The translations under genes and the position numbers were made by a program. Below are positions 59,541 through 64,000 of a stretch of 64,000 nucleotides of DNA, piece after piece. Source of the stretch: an uncultured bacterium (GTDB lineage Bacteria > Acidobacteriota > Aminicenantia > Aminicenantales > Saccharicenantaceae); the NCBI GenBank assembly GCA_937920515.1, contig CALEUG010000005.1:1-64000 (forward strand), written 5' to 3'. The notes under the pieces were generated by a model. The model saw only the letters and a program-made list of their open reading frames with translations. It had not been told where the DNA came from and ran no database searches. Position 1 is the stretch's first letter, and every line of letters starts with the position of its first letter.

Positions 59541-60785
59541 ATGAGCAAAAGGTCAAAGCCCCTTATCGTCACGCTTATCTTTATTGTAATTTTTTCGCTG
59601 GGCCTGGGCGCCTGGCTGCTTTACAAGAAATCATCCCCGAAGAATGCCGGCAGCGGGGAGACCTCCCAGGCTGTTCCGGCAGCCGAGAACCAGGCTGTAG
59701 CACCCCTGCCGGTCAGGGTAGCCCTGGCCAGGGTAGCCGACCTGGAAAAAAGGATCAAGGCTCCGGGCGAAGTCTTCACCGAGAGAAAAGTCATCCTGAA
59801 GGCCGAGGTTAAAGGAGTGCTGAAAAAACTCCATATCCAGGAAGGCCGGAAAGTGCAAGCCGGTGAAGTCCTGGCCGAGCTTGACGACACCCCCTACCGG
59901 CTGCAGCTGGAACAGGACGAAGCCACAAGACTCAAAGCCCTGTCGGAGTTGCTGCTGGACCGCCTTTTCCAGCAGCCAGAACTGAGCGGAAACCCCGAAG
60001 ACCTGGCAAACCTGAAAAAGGCAGAGGAAGCCTTTCTTCAGGCCGAGATAGCTCACAGGGCAGGCCGGGTCAGCCAGGCCGAGCTGGACCAGGCCCGCCG
60101 CAATTACGAGCTGGCCCTGATCGGTAGCGGTCTTAAAAGGGATGAAATAATTGCCGCTTCCAAGGGCCTGACCCAGGCCGAGGTCAATGTCAAGAGGGCC
60201 AGGATGGAACTGGAGAAGACACGAATCCCCGCCCCGTTTTCCGGCGTGGTCACCCAGATAAAAGTCGCTCCTGGCGAAAATATCGAAGTCGGGCGGGAAA
60301 TCTGCACCCTGGTTGACCTCAGCCAGCTGAAAATTGAAGCCAGGGTGCTGGAAACTCTGATCGGTAAAATAAAGGTCGGCCGGGAAGCCGACGTCCGTTT
60401 TTCAGCTTACCCGGGAAAAGTCTTCCGGGGCCGGGTGGCAGCCATCAGCCCCCTGGTCAGCCCGACAGAAAAAACCTGCAGTGTTTTCATCCGCCTGGAC
60501 AACCCGTCGGAAGAGATAAAGCCCGGCATGCATGCCGAGGTGGAAATAGTTTCTGAGGTTTTTCCCGGCCGGTTGCTGGTACCACAGTCAGCGGTCCTGG
60601 TCAGAGGCGGACGGCCGCTGGTTTTCGTGATAGAAAACGGCCTGGCCAAGTGGCGTTACATCCAGACCGGGGAAGAAAACGAGCAGCTGGTGGAAGTCCT
60701 GGACGGTGTCAGAGAAGGAGAACAGGTCATAGTCGAGGGACACCTGACCCTGGCCCACGACTCGCCGGTCCGGGTGGTAGAATAA
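59541..60785 (+). CDS. RND efflux periplasmic adaptor (HlyD/MFP family)
   Basis: 414 residues. An N-terminal helix (about 9-28) anchors it. The lipoyl/barrel-sandwich halves are VILKAEVKGVLKKLHIQEGRKVQAGEVLAELD (key part EGRKVQAGE, near 95-115) and RIPAPFSGVVTQIKVAPGE-like TRIPAPFSGVVTQI. A long alpha-hairpin lies between them (about 120-225), and beta-barrel and membrane-proximal domains follow (RVAAISPLVSPTEKT, LLVPQSAVL). It links the inner-membrane RND pump to an outer-membrane channel, which is not in this window. It is 24 bases ahead of the pump gene. Confidence 0.93.
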   Translation: MSKRSKPLIVTLIFIVIFSLGLGAWLLYKKSSPKNAGSGETSQAVPAAENQAVAPLPVRVALARVADLEKRIKAPGEVFTERKVILKAEVKGVLKKLHIQEGRKVQAGEVLAELDDTPYRLQLEQDEATRLKALSELLLDRLFQQPELSGNPEDLANLKKAEEAFLQAEIAHRAGRVSQAELDQARRNYELALIGSGLKRDEIIAASKGLTQAEVNVKRARMELEKTRIPAPFSGVVTQIKVAPGENIEVGREICTLVDLSQLKIEARVLETLIGKIKVGREADVRFSAYPGKVFRGRVAAISPLVSPTEKTCSVFIRLDNPSEEIKPGMHAEVEIVSEVFPGRLLVPQSAVLVRGGRPLVFVIENGLAKWRYIQTGEENEQLVEVLDGVREGEQVIVEGHLTLAHDSPVRVVE

Positions 60786-60809
60786 AAGCCTGAAGCTGGA
60801 GAATCGACC

Positions 60810-63800
60810 ATGAACCCCGCCCGATTTTCCATCGAGCGTCCGGTTACCACCCTGATGTTTTTTATCGCCATCATTCTGCTGGGAGTTGTTTCCCTCGGCC
60901 ATCTCAGCATCGACCTTCTGCCTTCCATCAGTTATCCGCGTTTGTCGGTCATCACCCGGTACCCTGGAGTGGCCCCGGAAGAAGTGGAAATGCTGGTCAC
61001 CGTGCCCCTGGAAACATCGGTCAGCCGGATCCCGGGCTTGCGGCGGGTGGAATCCGTTTCCAGGGAAGGTTTTTCCTTCATCAGCCTGGAATTCAGCTGG
61101 GGCACCGACATGGACTTTGCCCTGCTCCACACCCGGGAAAGGCTGGATTCAGCCCGCGACAGCCTGCCCGAGGGCTGCGAAAAGCCGGTCATCATCTCGC
61201 TTGATCCCCAGAGCAGTCCCATCATGACCCTGGCCCTGACCGGGGAGTGGAACCTGCTGGAACTCAAGGAACTGGCTGAGGAGATGATCAAGCCCAGGCT
61301 GGAGCAGATTGAAGGCATCGCCGCGGTGGAAATAACCGGTGGGGTGGAAAGAGAAATCCAGGTGGAGCTGGACCCGGGAAAATTGTCCGGCTACGGCCTG
61401 AATATCGAGACCGTTTCCCAGAAGATAGCCGGATTTAACCGCAGCCTGCAGGGCGGGACCATCCTCAAGGGAAAATTCATCTATTCCCTGAGGATCGCCG
61501 GCGAATTCAACCGGGTCTCTGAAATTGAAGAGATCCCGGTCAAGTTTACCGGGGACGGGGGTGTGGTCCTGCTGAAGCATATCGGCCGGGTGGTGGATAC
61601 CATCAAGGAACGCGAGGGCACCACCAGGCTTAATGGACGGGATAGCATCGGTCTCCTGGTCAGAAAGGAGTACGGGACCAACACCGTCAAGGTCAGCCGG
61701 GCAGCCAGGGAGGTTATAGAGCAAATCAAGAAAGAAAACCCGGAAATAAACCTGGAAATCATCTCCGAGCAGGCCGGTTACATCCAGAGCGCCATAGACT
61801 CCACCAGGGAGGAAATTATCCAGGGTGCCATCCTGGCTTTTCTGACGCTGCTGATTTTCCTGCAGGAATGGAAATCGCCGCTGATTATAGGCACCGTCAT
61901 TCCCATCTCCATCATCGGAGTTTTCAACATACTTTTTCTTCGCGACATGACGTTGAACCTGATGTCTCTGGGAGGCCTGGCCCTGGGTGTGGGCATGCTG
62001 GACGATACGGCCGTGGTGGTCTCGGAAAACATCTTTCGGCACCGTCAGCTGGGGAGACCGGTCAAAGAGGCGGCCAGCCTGGGCACCCGCGAGGTCATCA
62101 GCCCGGTGGCGGCCTCGGTGCTGACCACCATCGTGGTATTTCTGCCGGTAATCTACGTCAAGGGCCTGGCCGGCCAGCTATTCAGGGACACGGCCTTGAC
62201 CGTGACCTACACCCTGCTTTCAGCCCTGCTGGTTTCGGTTACCATGCTGCCGATGCTGGCCTCGCGAGAAAAATCAGTATCCTGGCCCGAAAAAGTCCTG
62301 CCAGGTTTCAATTTTCTTGGCTTCAGTAAAATTCAGGTCGACACCGACCTAAAAGGCTGGTGGCTTTATCCCTGGCTGGGCTTGAAGTTCCTGCTGTACA
62401 ACCTGGTTCTGCTGGTATCCTGGTTGCTGAGAACTGCGGCCAGGGCAGCCGGCTGGTTTCTCGGCCGGATTTTCGGTCTGGTTTCCGGATTGCTTAAACC
62501 GGTTATCGAGTCCATCTTCCTGGTTTTTAACCGCAATTACCAGAAATTCGTGGACCGTCATTCCGTATTTCTGAACTGGTCCCTGGATCACAAGAAAACC
62601 ACATTTTACCTGGCTGCAGTACTTTTCTCCCTGATCCTGGTGCTGGGTTTCCTCCTTCCGCGGGAACTGATGCCCCCGATCAGAACTTCCAGCTTCAACC
62701 TCAACCTGAAGACCCCGGCCGAATACTCTCTGCAGCAGACCGAAGAAATCGTTTCGCTGGTTGAAAACTGGCTGGGCCAGCAGCCTGATTGCCGCAGAGT
62801 CTTTTCCCAGGTGGGGATTATCTCCAGCAGCGAATCCTTCCGCCCGGACGTCTCGGTCAATTCGGCAGTGGTTGCGGTTGAAGTCAGAAATCCCGGAGCC
62901 CTGGACCGCCTGATGGCCGCCGCCAGAAAGTACCTGTCAGGCTTTCCGGAACTGGCCTATTCCGTCAGCCGGGAGCAGACCACCCTGAGTGAATTCCTGG
63001 CCCTGACCTCGGGCGAAATCGTGCTCAAGGTCAAGGGGCAGAATCTGGAAATTCTGCGCCGGATTGCCCGGGAATTTGCCGGAAAATTGCAGTCCGTCCC
63101 CGGCCTGACTGACGTCAACCTCAACCTGCAAAAAGGCAAGCCTCAACTCCTTATAAAAATAAACCGGGAAGCCCTGGCCCGGTACCCGGACCTGTCTCCC
63201 GGAGAACTGGCCAGCTTTCTGGTCCAGGCCGTCAGGGGCTCGCTGGCCACCAGGTACCGGGAAATGGAAAAGAAATATGACGTCCGGGTCTGGCTGGAAC
63301 CGGAATCCAGGAAGACGATCGACCGGGTGCTGAATTCATTCTACCCCCTGGGGCAATCGCTCATCCCGCTGAGGGAGCTGATAAGCTACGAACTGGTGGA
63401 TGGCCTGAATGAAATCAGGCGGGAAAACCAGGAAAGGGAAATCCTGATCACGGCCAACCTCAGGGGCCGGAAGTTCAGCCAGGTGGTCCCTGCCATCCGG
63501 GGTCTCATTCAGCAGATGAACCTCCCGGCCGAATACCGCATACTGTTCGGAGGTGAGAGGGAGGAAATGGCCACCAGCTTCCGCTCGCTGCTGCTGGCCT
63601 TCCTGATGGCCGTCATCCTGATTTACATGATCATGGCCGCTCAGTTTGAATCGCTGCTACATCCCTTCCTGATAATGTTTACTATTCCGATGGGATTAGT
63701 AGGAACCGGCCTCCTGCTGCTGGCCACCGGGCAGAGCCTGAATGTCATCTCCCTGATCGGAGTGGTGGTCCTGGTAGGGATAGTGGTCAACAACGCCATC

Positions 63801-64000
63801 GTGGAGATAGATTACATCAATCAACTGCGGCGCGAGGGACACAACCTGCGCCTGGCGGTAACCGGGGGCACGGCCACCCGACTGCGGCCGATCATGATGT
63901 CTACCCTGAGCACGGTGGCCGGACTGATTCCCATGGCCCTGGGGCTGGGCCGGGGAGCCGAGCTACTCCGGCCCCTGGCCATTGCCGTCATTGGTGGACT
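60810..64000 (+). CDS. RND-family efflux permease, N-terminal part
   Basis: The frame opens at ATG 60810 (GGAG upstream) and runs off the window with 1063 codons and no stop. N-terminal PARFSIERPVTTLMFF and PGVAPEEVEMLVTVPLE are typical of AcrB/HAE1-type pumps. The proton-relay acidic pair is in LGVGMLDDTAVVVSENIF in TM4, and the C-terminal half has TMLPML, IMAAQFESLLHP, GIVVNNAIVEIDYIN and ELLRPLAIAVIGG. Only the last helices are missing. There is an extra hydrophobic/linker segment around residues 505-555 between TM6 and the second half. Substrate class is unknown. Confidence 0.93.
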   Translation, partial: MNPARFSIERPVTTLMFFIAIILLGVVSLGHLSIDLLPSISYPRLSVITRYPGVAPEEVEMLVTVPLETSVSRIPGLRRVESVSREGFSFISLEFSWGTDMDFALLHTRERLDSARDSLPEGCEKPVIISLDPQSSPIMTLALTGEWNLLELKELAEEMIKPRLEQIEGIAAVEITGGVEREIQVELDPGKLSGYGLNIETVSQKIAGFNRSLQGGTILKGKFIYSLRIAGEFNRVSEIEEIPVKFTGDGGVVLLKHIGRVVDTIKEREGTTRLNGRDSIGLLVRKEYGTNTVKVSRAAREVIEQIKKENPEINLEIISEQAGYIQSAIDSTREEIIQGAILAFLTLLIFLQEWKSPLIIGTVIPISIIGVFNILFLRDMTLNLMSLGGLALGVGMLDDTAVVVSENIFRHRQLGRPVKEAASLGTREVISPVAASVLTTIVVFLPVIYVKGLAGQLFRDTALTVTYTLLSALLVSVTMLPMLASREKSVSWPEKVLPGFNFLGFSKIQVDTDLKGWWLYPWLGLKFLLYNLVLLVSWLLRTAARAAGWFLGRIFGLVSGLLKPVIESIFLVFNRNYQKFVDRHSVFLNWSLDHKKTTFYLAAVLFSLILVLGFLLPRELMPPIRTSSFNLNLKTPAEYSLQQTEEIVSLVENWLGQQPDCRRVFSQVGIISSSESFRPDVSVNSAVVAVEVRNPGALDRLMAAARKYLSGFPELAYSVSREQTTLSEFLALTSGEIVLKVKGQNLEILRRIAREFAGKLQSVPGLTDVNLNLQKGKPQLLIKINREALARYPDLSPGELASFLVQAVRGSLATRYREMEKKYDVRVWLEPESRKTIDRVLNSFYPLGQSLIPLRELISYELVDGLNEIRRENQEREILITANLRGRKFSQVVPAIRGLIQQMNLPAEYRILFGGEREEMATSFRSLLLAFLMAVILIYMIMAAQFESLLHPFLIMFTIPMGLVGTGLLLLATGQSLNVISLIGVVVLVGIVVNNAIVEIDYINQLRREGHNLRLAVTGGTATRLRPIMMSTLSTVAGLIPMALGLGRGAELLRPLAIAVIGG

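Noticed and set aside
1-64000. Searched by eye for CRISPR arrays, transposases, integrases, attachment sites, rRNA and tRNA genes
   Set aside because: None found that could be supported.

Overview
The window is a dense, GC-rich bacterial chromosome segment of about 50 genes. It has a Gram-negative-type envelope: outer-membrane beta-barrels, lipoproteins, an RND efflux system and many exported enzymes. The mix of exported M14, M19, M24 and M28 metallopeptidases, a K+-dependent membrane pyrophosphatase, CehA/McbA, GH172/DUF2961 and DUF5916 proteins is what one sees in Acidobacteriota/Candidatus Aminicenantes-like genomes. That assignment is an inference from gene content and is not proven here. 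There is no rRNA, tRNA, CRISPR array, transposase or phage module.

Layout. 1-4.5 kb: end of a diadenylate cyclase gene, then cdaR, glmM, pdxJ and an M20-type carbamoylase/amidase. 4.5-9.8 kb: a small release-factor-like protein, an exported M14 carboxypeptidase, a PTS-IIA/zinc-ribbon fusion and an M28 lipoprotein. 10-16.2 kb: hppA, a DUF72 protein, a small exported protein and a second M28 peptidase. 16.3-19.6 kb: a tightly packed unit of a membrane protein, a TRAP/DctM-like transporter, a 51-residue membrane protein and a membrane-anchored AstE/AspA-like deacylase. It converges on a pgsB-pgsC-pgsW (poly-gamma-glutamate) operon at 19.6-22.3 kb, preceded by an M24 aminopeptidase.

23.9-31 kb is the most interesting part. 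An operon of a family-5 solute-binding protein, a histidine kinase and an NtrC-type sigma-54 activator, joined by 4-base overlaps, is followed by a terminator. A sigma-54 promoter then precedes a single-domain response regulator. A second, nearly perfect sigma-54 promoter at 24.8 kb has no convincing protein gene behind it. It reads into about 280 bases containing an 11-bp long-range stem and ending in a strong intrinsic terminator, which suggests a sigma-54-dependent small RNA.

31-41 kb: M19 dipeptidase, GNAT-like protein, CehA/McbA PHP protein, lipid kinase, GH172-like protein, epimerase, PAP2 phosphatase and OsmC. 41-51 kb: two paralogous beta-barrels, a GAF/4xPAS kinase, a KefB-like antiporter, a VCBS-like exported protein, a glycine-rich 16-residue-repeat protein and a DUF523-DUF1722 protein. 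51-64 kb: a DUF5916 outer-membrane protein, a DUF429 pseudogene, a degenerate HD membrane protein, a large SBBP/beta-propeller protein with a beta-barrel partner, and the start of an RND efflux operon.

Housekeeping promoters found by eye share a pattern: TTG-rich -35, 17-base spacer, and often TAAACT or TAAATT as -10.
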